NCBI RefSeq assembly: GCF_034424315.1
Contig: NZ_CP139972.1
Span: 1,426,001-1,490,000 of the forward strand
DNA from: Chitinophaga sancti
GTDB lineage: Bacteria > Bacteroidota > Bacteroidia > Chitinophagales > Chitinophagaceae
DNA length: 64,000 nt
Direction: 5' to 3'
Part shown: positions 7,321 through 15,573 of the stretch, one piece after another
How the letters are laid out: the number at the start of each line of letters is the position of its first letter
Position numbering within the stretch: position 1 is the first letter of the stretch
The notes under the pieces: model-generated
What the model was told of the DNA's origin: nothing
The model's database searches: none
Seen by the model: the letters and a program-made list of their open reading frames with translations, nothing else
Made by a program: the position numbers and the translations under genes

Positions 7321-7818
7321 CGACGAAAAAGGGCCAAAAAAATTTCAGGTTTAAATCCGCCCAAACAGAACTGCTTAAAAAATTCATTTTATACATATTC
7401 TCTTTCATTAATTCCGATACCACAATCTATATCAGATAAAATATTATAAAATCGGTTTAGATTTTTTTAGATCGTCTAAAAAATTATAATAATGGGGGAA
7501 AATCTATTGTTTGTCTTGCAAAATCTACCTAGGCGCAGACTAATTATGGAATATAATTCATAACTAGCTTTGGAGTCAACTACCAATTCATTGGATTTCA
7601 TTTTTCTCGATTCGTTATTTATTTCTCATAATGATGGTATTCAATATATTATATAATAATGGTTTATTGATACATTCTATTTTTTTATCTTGTATAAAAT
7701 TTAAATATTATAACTGGTTGAGAAATATAAAATCCTCCTAACAAAGTCGCGTTGTTTCCAAAATTTAAAGATTCTAAATGCTACTTTATTTAGCGTTGAA
7801 AAACTTGTATATTAATCC

Positions 7819-7920
7819 CTTAATTATTGCGGTAAGCACCCCACTGAAAACAACGGTAAACGCATTTGAACATCATTCTGGGATCCTAATGGCAAGCGAT
7901 CAATAAGGCAAAGGTCTGTA
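7819..7920. repeat. 110-bp repeat, copy 2
   Basis: Nearly identical to 471-572, from TTAATTATTGCGG through AAGGCAAAGGTCTGTA, with one inserted C in the CACCCCACTG stretch. Confidence 0.85.
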
Positions 7921-8024
7921 GCTTCCCGCTTTAATTATTGCGGCAAACCCCCACTGAAAACAACGGTAAACGTATTTGAACATCATTCTGGGGGCCTAAT
8001 GGCAAGCGATCAATAAGGCAAAGG
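7918..8024. repeat. 110-bp repeat, copy 3
   Basis: In direct tandem with copy 2. Small differences include GGCAAACCCC for GGTAAGCACC and GGGGGCC for GGGATCC. It ends 45 bp before the P-type ATPase stop codon. Confidence 0.85.
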
Positions 8025-8068
8025 ATTACAGGATAGTAATAAATTCATAGGCAATAAAGATCTGCTCC

Positions 8069-9847
8069 TTATGGCTTCCTGAATAACCTGGCTGAATTTA
8101 AGATGAAAATAAGTTCTGAAATAACGTGAATCATAGCTGCGGTCATCGGAGTTAAATACCCAAGGAATGCCAGTACGATACCAATCGCATCTACGATGAT
8201 GGTGCCCCGGAAATTGAATTGAATCACCTTCATGCATCTCTTTGCAATCCCGATGGCTACACCAACCTTGCGCAGGTCATTATTCGTCAGTACCATATTC
8301 GCGCTTTCGAAGGCGATATTGGAAGCGGTGCCCATGGCAATACCCACATTTGCCTCCATCAAGGCAGGTGCATCGTTGATCCCATCTCCCACCATGATTA
8401 CTTTTTTACCGGCAGCTTTCAGTTTTTGGATATAGGTGAGTTTGTCTGTCGGCAGCAGGTTACCCACTGCTTCGTCTACACGTAATTCCCTACCAATTAC
8501 ATTTACGCTGGCGGTATTGTCGCCGGATAAAAGGATGGTTTGCAGATGATGATCGTGCAGGTCTGAAATGGCTTCCCTGGCTTCGGTGCGGATAACGTCT
8601 ACAATCCGAACGCCGCCCAGCACATGCTGATCACTGCCGATCAACACGGTTGTTTCGCCATTCTGACGGGCTGTTTCAAGCCATAATTCCGCAGTACCGA
8701 GATCAATCTTATTTTCTGCGAACAAGCCTGTATTACCGATCATATAGTCTTTCTTCTGTTGGGAGAACTGCAAGCCTTTGCCGGGCAGGTAATTATAGTT
8801 TTCGTATACACCTGGTTCGATGTTTTCCCTTCTGGCCGCCTCCATGATAGCGTTCGCCAATGGGTGATCGGAATGCTGCTCTCCGGTAGACAGGAGTTGC
8901 AAGAGTTCGCGGCTGTCAATGCCGTTAAAACTGCTTACATCTGTTACGATGGCTTTATTGAGGGTGAGGGTACCTGTCTTATCCAGGAGTACGGTATCTG
9001 CCTGCGCCAGTTGTTCCAGGTAAACGCCGCCTTTGATCACGACGCCTTCGCGGGCAGCACGGCCTATGCCTGCCAGGATGGCGAGTGGTGTACCGGCAGC
9101 AACGCCACAGGCACCAGCTACGACGAGGGCAGAAATCGTGGCATTCATATCGCGTGTCACAATATAAGTGATCAGCGCACCACCGAGCGCGAAATAAACA
9201 AGCTTTGCAGCCAGTTTATCGGCAGTTTTCTCAATGGGTGACTGGTTTGATTGCACGGATTCCATCACGCCGATAATGCGGCCAAAAATGGTGTCTTCCC
9301 CGATACTTGTAGCAATGACTTCCAGGACCCCATCCTGGTTAATGGTACCTGCCAGCACTTCGCTGTTCGGTCCTTTCTCTACCGGCATTGATTCCCCGGT
9401 GATGGCAGCCTGGTTTACAAAACTGGTGCCTTTGAGTACAATACCATCTACGGGGATATGTGCACCCGGGCGAACAACCACGATATCACCGGGTTGCACA
9501 TCTTTTGCTGTTTGTGGCAGCAGGGCAGCCAGGCTACTCAGGGCATCGTGTCCACGTTCTACGATCAGGTGTTCCAGTAGTTCGGCCGCCAGCACGAATA
9601 AGGTAATGACAAGGCCAGTGGTATACTGTTTTACGATCAGGGTGGCCAGGACTGCAATTGACATTGACAATTCCATGGTCATGTGGCGTTTCCTGATCGC
9701 GTCAAAAGCTTCTTTGAACATAGGATAGCCGCAGATCAGGGTAGCGGCAACAGGGATAATCATGTAAGGCAATACGCCCCACAGGGATAGCGCCAGCGCC
9801 ACAACGGCAGCGGTTATCCGGATAAGGTCAGATAAATGATGTTTCAT
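8069..9847 (-). CDS. Heavy-metal-type P1B ATPase without N-terminal metal-binding domain
   Basis: An inner-membrane cation pump (592 aa) powered by ATP. Visible motifs, in order: the actuator loop TGES (AAITGESMPVEKG, about 153), the phosphorylation site DKTGTLTLN (about 290), the P1B hallmark HP in HSDHPLANAIM, and the hinge GDGINDAPALMEANVGIAMG. It lacks an HMA domain, and the usual CPC/SPC membrane motif is replaced by GACGVAAGTPLA, so the transported metal cannot be inferred. It is transcribed away from the AraC gene across an unusual repeat region. Confidence 0.92.
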   Translation of the reverse strand: MKHHLSDLIRITAAVVALALSLWGVLPYMIIPVAATLICGYPMFKEAFDAIRKRHMTMELSMSIAVLATLIVKQYTTGLVITLFVLAAELLEHLIVERGHDALSSLAALLPQTAKDVQPGDIVVVRPGAHIPVDGIVLKGTSFVNQAAITGESMPVEKGPNSEVLAGTINQDGVLEVIATSIGEDTIFGRIIGVMESVQSNQSPIEKTADKLAAKLVYFALGGALITYIVTRDMNATISALVVAGACGVAAGTPLAILAGIGRAAREGVVIKGGVYLEQLAQADTVLLDKTGTLTLNKAIVTDVSSFNGIDSRELLQLLSTGEQHSDHPLANAIMEAARRENIEPGVYENYNYLPGKGLQFSQQKKDYMIGNTGLFAENKIDLGTAELWLETARQNGETTVLIGSDQHVLGGVRIVDVIRTEAREAISDLHDHHLQTILLSGDNTASVNVIGRELRVDEAVGNLLPTDKLTYIQKLKAAGKKVIMVGDGINDAPALMEANVGIAMGTASNIAFESANMVLTNNDLRKVGVAIGIAKRCMKVIQFNFRGTIIVDAIGIVLAFLGYLTPMTAAMIHVISELIFILNSARLFRKP

Positions 9848-9916
9848 GGGGCAAAAGTACCCAGGGCGTGATTGGGAAAACAGGTAAAAAACGAAGAACT
9901 TTTAGTAATTTCCCGG

Positions 9917-10170
9917 CAAGATTTGGAACATTTGGAGTTAAGGTTTGAGTTCTTTGCGGTAGGATTCGAAACCTTTGCGTTAAGAATCAAAACCTTCTGT
10001 GATAGGATTTGAAACCTTTTGCAGTAGGATTCAAAACCTCTTGTGGCAAGATTCAAAACCTTCTCGTTAAGAATCAAAACCTTCTGTGACAGGATTTGAA
10101 ACCTTTTGCATTAAGAATCAAAACCTTTTGCAACAAGATGCAACACCTTCTCCAATAATAATCAAAAACC
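9917..10170. repeat. Degenerate tandem repeat, about 12 units of 21-23 bp
   Basis: Units such as GGATTTGAAACCTTTTGCAGT, AGAATCAAAACCTTCTGTG and AAGATTCAAAACCTTCTCG follow one another without spacers. The core is GATT(C/T)(A/G)AAACCTT and the variable part is TGC/TGT-rich. The array fills the whole region between the divergent P-type ATPase and AraC genes, ending at the AraC start codon. The period is close to two turns of DNA. Confidence 0.85.
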
Positions 10171-10177
10171 TTGCTAT

Positions 10178-11041
10178 ATGATAAAAAGTGATTTCGCCCT
10201 TGCAATCATAGAATACTCTGCAGATCACACGCCTATGCACCGCCATGACTGTTTTGAGATCATCTATATCCTGGAAGGCCGGGGTATTCATTTAATCAAT
10301 GATAACCAGTTCCCGTATGGCAGGGGTGACCTGTTCCTGCTCACCCCTGCTGATAAACATGCCTTCCTTGCACACAGCAAATCCTCCTTCGTAATTATTG
10401 ATTTTACAGCCGCATTGTTTGGGCGCAATTCCCCTATCGGCCATGATAAACCAGAACTCAGTGATTACTTCCGCCAGCTGGAATATATCTTCCAGCACGC
10501 CGGGCATTTTAAAGGATTCATCGGTTTAGACGAAGAAGACAGGAAGTTTTCCGGCTCACTCGTTCAAAGAATGGTGATAGAATGGGAACAAAATGGTACT
10601 TTTAGAGAAGTCGTGCTCCAAAATCTTGTTTTTTTACTGCTAAATATCATTGCCCGCTATGCCCAACAGCCCGTGATCAGTGAAATACCCACACAGGTGG
10701 AGTCTGCCGGCTATGAAATGACCCAGTTTATACAGCATAATATCTATGATCATCAGAAGATCAGCCTGAATGGGATTGCGGAACATTTCAATTTATCTAA
10801 AGACTATATCGGGGCTTATTTTAATAAAAAGACAGGAAAGACCATCCGGCAGTTTATCCTGGATTATAAACTGGAACTGGCAAAGAGTCGCCTCAGGTAC
10901 AGCAGGATGTCTATCTCACAAATAGCGGAAGAATTAGGGTTTACGGATGAAAGTCATTTAAATAAATTGTTTAAAAGACAGGAAGGCCTGACAGCCGGCC
11001 AGTTCAGGAAGACAGGCTTTAGTTTAAAAATTCCATCATAG
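10178..11041 (+). CDS. AraC-family transcriptional regulator
   Basis: A 287-aa regulator with an N-terminal cupin sensor domain (MHRHDCFEIIYILEGRG, then GDLFLLTPADKHAF) and a C-terminal double HTH (ISLNGIAEHFNLSKDYIGAY, then ISQIAEELGFTDESHLNKLF and FKRQEGLTAGQFRK). The cupin suggests a small-molecule ligand that I cannot identify. The start ATG is at the end of the tandem-repeat region, so its promoter lies in or before those repeats. The nearest possible target is the divergent P-type ATPase, but nothing links them beyond adjacency. Confidence 0.9.
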   Translation: MIKSDFALAIIEYSADHTPMHRHDCFEIIYILEGRGIHLINDNQFPYGRGDLFLLTPADKHAFLAHSKSSFVIIDFTAALFGRNSPIGHDKPELSDYFRQLEYIFQHAGHFKGFIGLDEEDRKFSGSLVQRMVIEWEQNGTFREVVLQNLVFLLLNIIARYAQQPVISEIPTQVESAGYEMTQFIQHNIYDHQKISLNGIAEHFNLSKDYIGAYFNKKTGKTIRQFILDYKLELAKSRLRYSRMSISQIAEELGFTDESHLNKLFKRQEGLTAGQFRKTGFSLKIPS

Positions 11042-11156
11042 TTACCTGATTTACAGCGATGCGAAAATCCCCCCGTTAACCTGGCTACTCATTGCATCGA
11101 TCGCGCTGAAAGGAATTCTCAGCCCTTATTTTTATTTATGAGCCAAGCTCTTTCAC

Positions 11157-11273
11157 TTAAAAAATCAGGCTGAACAGGAAGAACAGTAAAATTATCCCCA
11201 ATGCAGCAGGGCCCATTATCAGGAATATCAAAATCAGCAGCAGTAAAAAAGGACTCGGTTGTAATAGATCCAT
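11157..11273 (-). CDS. Tiny hydrophobic membrane protein (38 aa)
   Basis: MDLLQPSPFLLLLILIFLIM then a second hydrophobic run, with the start codon 1 bp beyond the stop of the upstream lipoprotein gene in the same direction. Nearly the whole chain is hydrophobic, as in small single- or double-pass membrane proteins. Position and codon use suggest it is the last gene of the S41 peptidase operon; chance remains possible. Confidence 0.45.
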   Translation of the reverse strand: MDLLQPSPFLLLLILIFLIMGPAALGIILLFFLFSLIF

Positions 11274-11274
11274 A

Positions 11275-11775
11275 TTAATCTTTAGGATTTTGATCATAAA
11301 TATTCCCTTCCAGGAAGTACTTGTTAAATGCATTCTTTTCATCGCCAAAAATGAACTGACGGTCTCCATTCGTCAGGAAGAAATACGACCCTGCGTTGAG
11401 ATACATCCTGTATTCCCTTCCGCTGATTTTTATGATGCCCACCAGCTGACAATCGAAACTATCATAACTGTAATGCCAGGTGCTGCCGTTGATGGGTTTA
11501 AATCCCCTGATGATACGTACCAGGGTGGCGGAATCCAGTTTCCATTTTTCGCAGAAAGTATATTCTTCCTTGCCGGGTTCCAGGTTTTCTTTCTTCTGAA
11601 ATTTTCCGACCTCGATCTTCGCTGTATCTGGAATGACTAACAATGAATCCGGTCTTTCTTCAGGTGTATCTATTGGCACGGTATGAACGGAATCTACAGG
11701 TTTTTCCCTGGTAGCTGCCTGCCTGCAATGTACAAGCAACAAGACCACCAGGCACAGGTAGGTCAAATACTTCAT
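11275..11775 (-). CDS. Lipoprotein of unknown function
   Basis: A 166-aa secreted protein with a lipoprotein signal (MKYLTYLCLVVLLLVHC; the lipobox Cys is residue 17). A Pro/Asp/Thr-rich linker follows, then a beta-rich domain (TWHYSYDSFDCQLVGIIKIS, SYFFLTNGDRQFIFGDE). I do not recognise the domain. Its start overlaps the stop of the S41 peptidase gene by 4 bp (ATGA), so translation is likely coupled and the two proteins probably work in the same envelope process. Confidence 0.75.
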   Translation of the reverse strand: MKYLTYLCLVVLLLVHCRQAATREKPVDSVHTVPIDTPEERPDSLLVIPDTAKIEVGKFQKKENLEPGKEEYTFCEKWKLDSATLVRIIRGFKPINGSTWHYSYDSFDCQLVGIIKISGREYRMYLNAGSYFFLTNGDRQFIFGDEKNAFNKYFLEGNIYDQNPKD

Positions 11776-13295
11776 TTATTGATTAATTTTAAAACAAATT
11801 CCATCTGGGTATCCCTGTTCTGCAGGAAGTCTGCAAACGTGGGCCACACTGTATAATCAGGAATGATCCCTCTGCCCTCTGGCTGGTCTGGCTTCACAAG
11901 GGCATCCTGTTCCACATGAACAATTGAGAACTTTGACTTGATCTTTGAATGCGGCAATTCATATACCATGGCCATGTGACCATTGTGGTAATAATAACCA
12001 CCGGTCGTTTCCACCCCTACAACTGTTACATTCCTGGCATACGACTTTACCAATGATGCCATGTGAGAGCCTGCTGAAGCCACATTTTCATCCACCAGCA
12101 TATACAGTTTGCCTTTATAGCCCGGGCTCTTTGGATGGTATACCGGGTTGTATTTTGGATGTTGCATATTCTTTCCGTTGATCAGTGCAGGGAAATAATC
12201 AAGCAGGAACTTTTTCCCTTCTACTTTTTCCACGGAGTCCATTTTGTGAGATGTGGAGATGCCCCAAAAGCATTGTTCATATGGAATATCCTTTCCAATA
12301 ATGCTGTAAGCTACTGCATTTTCCTTAAAGTTGGAATCTGTGAGATACATCACGGGTTGTTCGAAGTTAGGATCGCTACCACCGGGGTTTCCACGCAGAT
12401 CGATGATGAGATTGGGCACATTGTTGTTCGCCAGTAACTGGAAAACGCTGTCTATATACTTTACATACCCGGGAAAGCGGGGATCCTTATCATCATCAGC
12501 CATATTAAAAATGCGGAAATTGAATAAGCCGGTATTGGGGTTCAGCATTTTAAAACTATAGGAGGCTTGTACCCGCCAGTCGGTGATGCTATCCACGGGT
12601 GCACTGAAACGTTTGTTGAACATGTCGTTGCGCTGATCGTTGGTAATGGCAGGAACGGTGATCATTTGGGTAAGCGTGGTACCCGGAGCCTGGTATGCGA
12701 TTTTAAAACTGTCACTGACCCCATATTCATACAGGTACCGGATGCCATAACTTCTGTCTACGCTATTGGATTGTTTCTGGGTAATGTTAAAGCCATCTGT
12801 TGTACAATATTTGTAGAAAGATTGCATCAGTTGTTGCGCAGGTACATCATTGATACGCAGTATTTCGGAACCAACGGGAATAGCGGCGCCAACTGTATTA
12901 AAGATCATTTTCCCTTCTATGTACTTCAGTGCATAAGGGAAAAATGCCTGCTGGCGGTTCAGGTATGCTACCAGTTCTTCACCTGGTTCGGTGTAGTTAT
13001 GACAGCTCCCTTCAAAATCCGTGAGTTGCAGAATAAGGTGGAAGAATTCCAGGGTGGTCATTGGCTTTTTTACCTCTTTAAAAGCCCATTTGTAGATGCT
13101 GTCAATCTGCTGAGTTGTGCGATAGCGATAAAGGCCAGAATTAGCCCCTTTACGGATGCTAAGGAAGGTTTGCAGGTCAGCTTTCATTTCCCCGGGTGTA
13201 AGGGTCTTATTGTAGGTCTGGAGGCTATCTTTCTTTAATAGTTGCGCGCTTATGCCCTGCGAGAGGAACAGGAGCAGGATGAGTACGTTTTTCAT
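11772..13295 (-). CDS. S41-family (tail-specific-like) peptidase
   Basis: A secreted 507-aa serine peptidase starting at MKNVLILLLFLSQGISAQ, a clear signal peptide; longer in-frame starts lack one. The N-terminal half is a helical/PDZ-like region (VGSEILRINDVPAQQ). The catalytic domain shows LIIDLRGNPGGSDPNF and the nucleophile region ENVASAGSHMASLVKSY, then VVGVETTGGYYYHNG, all typical of S41. The substrate is unknown; related Bacteroidota proteins are periplasmic or outer-membrane. The gene overlaps the lipoprotein gene downstream. Confidence 0.88.
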   Translation of the reverse strand: MKNVLILLLFLSQGISAQLLKKDSLQTYNKTLTPGEMKADLQTFLSIRKGANSGLYRYRTTQQIDSIYKWAFKEVKKPMTTLEFFHLILQLTDFEGSCHNYTEPGEELVAYLNRQQAFFPYALKYIEGKMIFNTVGAAIPVGSEILRINDVPAQQLMQSFYKYCTTDGFNITQKQSNSVDRSYGIRYLYEYGVSDSFKIAYQAPGTTLTQMITVPAITNDQRNDMFNKRFSAPVDSITDWRVQASYSFKMLNPNTGLFNFRIFNMADDDKDPRFPGYVKYIDSVFQLLANNNVPNLIIDLRGNPGGSDPNFEQPVMYLTDSNFKENAVAYSIIGKDIPYEQCFWGISTSHKMDSVEKVEGKKFLLDYFPALINGKNMQHPKYNPVYHPKSPGYKGKLYMLVDENVASAGSHMASLVKSYARNVTVVGVETTGGYYYHNGHMAMVYELPHSKIKSKFSIVHVEQDALVKPDQPEGRGIIPDYTVWPTFADFLQNRDTQMEFVLKLINK

Positions 13296-13353
13296 AGCTA
13301 CAAATGTAGGCATGATTTTGTTACGGGTATCAGTGAACCAAAACCGATGCGAT

Positions 13354-13557
13354 ATGATACAGCAAGATCCCAAAAAGAAACAGGACGAACCATTGGTAAA
13401 ACCTGATCCGGAAACCACCGGAGGACATCCGGAGGAGCATATGGATGGGCCGATCTCAACCCTTGTACGCAAGGTAGGCGAAGCGATGGCATCTAATGAG
13501 GATCTGCCTGACAATGATGGCTCCGATGAAGAAATCACCAAGAATGATAAAAAATAA
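13354..13557 (+). CDS. Small acidic protein of unknown function (67 aa)
   Basis: MIQQDPKKKQDEPLVKPDPE and a tail EDLPDNDGSDEEITKNDKK give a hydrophilic, probably disordered protein. The start at 13354 was chosen because the residues upstream are antisense to the S41 signal peptide. It overlaps the next gene by 14 bp, suggesting co-transcription. No function can be inferred. Confidence 0.5.
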   Translation: MIQQDPKKKQDEPLVKPDPETTGGHPEEHMDGPISTLVRKVGEAMASNEDLPDNDGSDEEITKNDKK

Positions 13558-14107
13558 GTATATTTACAGTATTGGTGTACAGAGGATCATCTCTGTACAC
13601 CCTGCTATCATACTTATGTTGAATACCCTATTACTATCCTGCATTTTATCTTGTAGCGATGCACCCAAAGAACGGGGCATTGATTCTACGTTTATAGTCG
13701 CTCCTGTAGATACCAGTACCCTGCCGACCAGGATGCTTCGTTTTGCCAAAACCCTGAAGGGAACTCCGTATAAATACGGCTCTACCAATCCCCGGGTAGG
13801 GTTTGATTGCTCCGGCTTTATCACGTATGTGTTCAATCACTTCAAAATTGAGGTACCCAGGAGTAGTGCGGGTTTTACCAACGAGGGCAAACCTGTATCA
13901 CTGGCGGAAGCGCAACCCGGAGACCTGATCCTGTTTACCGGCACCGACAGCACGATCCGTACTGTAGGGCATATGGGTATTATTACAAAGGTAGGCGACA
14001 GTGTTGTGTTCATTCATTCTACTTCGGGCAAGGCCTTTGGTGTCACGGAGACAACACTCGATCATTACTATATGGGCAGGTTTGTGAAGGTGATCCGGTA
14101 CCTTTAA
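13544..14107 (+). CDS. NlpC/P60-family cell-wall hydrolase, lipoprotein
   Basis: A cysteine peptidase of the NlpC/P60 type that cleaves peptidoglycan stem peptides. The catalytic Cys is in VGFDCSGFITYVFNHF, the His in TVGHMGIITKVGD, and the third polar residue in VFIHSTSGKAFG. The N-terminus has a hydrophobic segment with a lipobox-like LLSCILSCSD, so the enzyme is probably anchored in the envelope. I chose the start at 13544 (MIKNKYIYS) because it supplies the positively charged end of a signal peptide; 13616 is an alternative. Its stop overlaps the converging gene by 4 bp. Confidence 0.88.
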   Translation: MIKNKYIYSIGVQRIISVHPAIILMLNTLLLSCILSCSDAPKERGIDSTFIVAPVDTSTLPTRMLRFAKTLKGTPYKYGSTNPRVGFDCSGFITYVFNHFKIEVPRSSAGFTNEGKPVSLAEAQPGDLILFTGTDSTIRTVGHMGIITKVGDSVVFIHSTSGKAFGVTETTLDHYYMGRFVKVIRYL

Positions 14108-14748
14108 TGACTTTTTAACCACTGCAGGCGGCGCTCGTCAGGCAGGTGTTTTACTGTGAAGTTGTCGAACTTTGCTTCGAAGCCCTGCCCATCAGGAGAT
14201 GCTGCCATCATGCCCACCATTACCGGGTGATTGTCCTGCAAAGGGCAATTGCGTGTCATTACATAATTCACGTCATCAAGGGAGTAGAAAATCTCTACTG
14301 CATCCAGTTTTCTCACGGCTTTGATCCAGATAAACGGGGGCACCTTTTCCAGTGTGGTCACGCTCCAGTCGCTCACCTTGTGGGTTACTACCGTGCTTAC
14401 ATTGAACTTGCCGTCTACGAACTCCACGCCAGTTTTAATATAGTTTTCCTGGTCGGTTCTGATCATGAGGCCCATCTGGTCAAAGCGGGCTTTGTAATTA
14501 CCGGTCAGTTTGACCTTTACTTCGAATTCTCCGCCATAATTGCCATAGTAAAAGGGGGCATCGTCTACGGTAAAGCCATAGTGTGAAATGCGCCAGTAAT
14601 CTGTTTGCGGTGTTACGAACATCGTTAGCGTCTTATCTTTAATCTCCCATTTGGCGGGTTCGTTGAACCACTGCATTTTCTCCAGTGTTTGGGCGGATAC
14701 TGTTTGCATGCTGATGAGTGAGACGACTGTCCAGAGAATCTTTTTCAT
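14104..14748 (-). CDS. DUF1349 (concanavalin A-like) secreted protein
   Basis: A 214-aa secreted protein with signal peptide MKKILWTVVSLISMQTVSAQ and a beta-sandwich DUF1349 domain: YYGNYGGEFEVKVKLTGNY, FDQMGLMIRTDQENYIKTG, then FSVTHK-like strands and WIKAVRKLDAVEIFYSLDD. The family is related to lectin-like and glycan-binding folds; enzymatic activity is unproven. Length fits the family. It converges with the NlpC/P60 gene, the last 4 bp being shared. Confidence 0.85.
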   Translation of the reverse strand: MKKILWTVVSLISMQTVSAQTLEKMQWFNEPAKWEIKDKTLTMFVTPQTDYWRISHYGFTVDDAPFYYGNYGGEFEVKVKLTGNYKARFDQMGLMIRTDQENYIKTGVEFVDGKFNVSTVVTHKVSDWSVTTLEKVPPFIWIKAVRKLDAVEIFYSLDDVNYVMTRNCPLQDNHPVMVGMMAASPDGQGFEAKFDNFTVKHLPDERRLQWLKSH

Positions 14749-14762
14749 ACTTATTGAATTAT

Positions 14763-14770
14763 TACTTTTG
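14763..14770 (+). promoter_or_regulatory. -7 promoter element of the LuxR gene
   Basis: TACTTTTG matches the Bacteroidota -7 consensus TAnnTTTG and lies 31 bp before the chosen start at 14801. Confidence 0.45.
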
Positions 14771-14800
14771 CAAATGTAAATGCTGCTTATGCAAGGTGCA

Positions 14801-15553
14801 ATGGTTAATAATAACCAAAATATACTGAATGATACGCTGCTGACCCAGTCTTTTTCGCCGCAGGATTCGCCGTTGGCCCAGTGCCAGCTGGTGGCCAGGG
14901 TCTATGCCGGGATTGAGAATGCGGTGGCGGTGCTGAGTGACCTGAAGGCGAACAGGAGTTATATCTATGCCGGGGCTGCGGGGGCTGCGCTGGGGCTGGA
15001 GATCTCATCAGAAATCGATTCCATCTGGGAAGAAGGCCTGTTCAGCAGGATACGGCCGGACGACCTGGAGGCAAAGCATGCCATGGAACTACAGTTCTTT
15101 CACATGCTGAAAGAACTACCGAACGCCGGGCGATACGATTACTATGTAAACAGCATTCTGCATATGCGGAATGTGCAGGAGGAATATGTGGCCATACAGC
15201 ACCGGATGTTTTATATCAGGAGTGCGGATAATGGGAGTATATGGATGGCCTTGTGTTTATATAATTTCCCGCCACAACAGGTGGAGGGCGATGCCTATTT
15301 TGGCAGGATTGTGAATTCCAGGACGGGGCAGGTCTTTTTGCCCGATCAGCAACAGGTAAATGCGATCTTATCTGAACGGGAAAAAGAAGTACTACGTATG
15401 ATCAAAGCTGGTAGTAGCAGTAAGGAGATTGCAGCCCGGTTTTCTATCAGTGTATATACGGTAAACAGGCACCGGCAGAACATCCTGCAAAAACTGCATG
15501 TGAACAACAGCATGGCCGCGTGCAGGATTGCAGACGCGATCCATCTATTGTGA
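14801..15553 (+). CDS. LuxR-type DNA-binding regulator
   Basis: A 250-aa regulator with a C-terminal GerE/LuxR HTH: LSEREKEVLRMIKAGSSSKE, then IAARFSISVYTVNRHRQNIL and KLHVNNSMAA. The N-terminal 180 residues are an alpha/beta sensor-like region without a receiver Asp, so this is not a classical response regulator; a PAS-like fold is possible. I chose the ATG at 14801 over 14780 because of the -7 element at 14763. It partly overlaps, in another frame, the upstream extension of the next gene. Confidence 0.82.
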   Translation: MVNNNQNILNDTLLTQSFSPQDSPLAQCQLVARVYAGIENAVAVLSDLKANRSYIYAGAAGAALGLEISSEIDSIWEEGLFSRIRPDDLEAKHAMELQFFHMLKELPNAGRYDYYVNSILHMRNVQEEYVAIQHRMFYIRSADNGSIWMALCLYNFPPQQVEGDAYFGRIVNSRTGQVFLPDQQQVNAILSEREKEVLRMIKAGSSSKEIAARFSISVYTVNRHRQNILQKLHVNNSMAACRIADAIHLL

Positions 15554-15573
15554 GAATGCACTACATTTGCCTC

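Larger units (their letters stand above)
7213..8068. other. Gene-free AT-rich stretch
   Basis: About 850 bp without a credible coding region on either strand. It starts with the last intergenic repeat (7251-7320), runs through very AT-rich, low-complexity DNA (about 7380-7800), and ends with two tandem copies of the 110-bp repeat just before the stop codon of the P-type ATPase. No promoter-like or RNA-like structure stood out. Confidence 0.6.

Noticed and set aside
4209..7330. Calling the small-gene run a true integron
   Set aside because: No tyrosine integron integrase, attI or standard RYYYAAC/GTTRRRY core pair was found; only the layout is similar.
8219..9728. Several overlapping open frames on the + strand opposite the P-type ATPase
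   Set aside because: They mirror a gene with complete ATPase motifs and show no protein-family features of their own.
9917..10170. CRISPR array
   Set aside because: Units of 21-23 bp follow each other without unique spacers and vary along their length; no cas genes are present.
11290..11640. Coding region on the + strand opposite the lipoprotein gene
   Set aside because: The minus-strand frame has a lipobox signal peptide and a 4-bp overlap with the S41 gene, so the + frame is a shadow.
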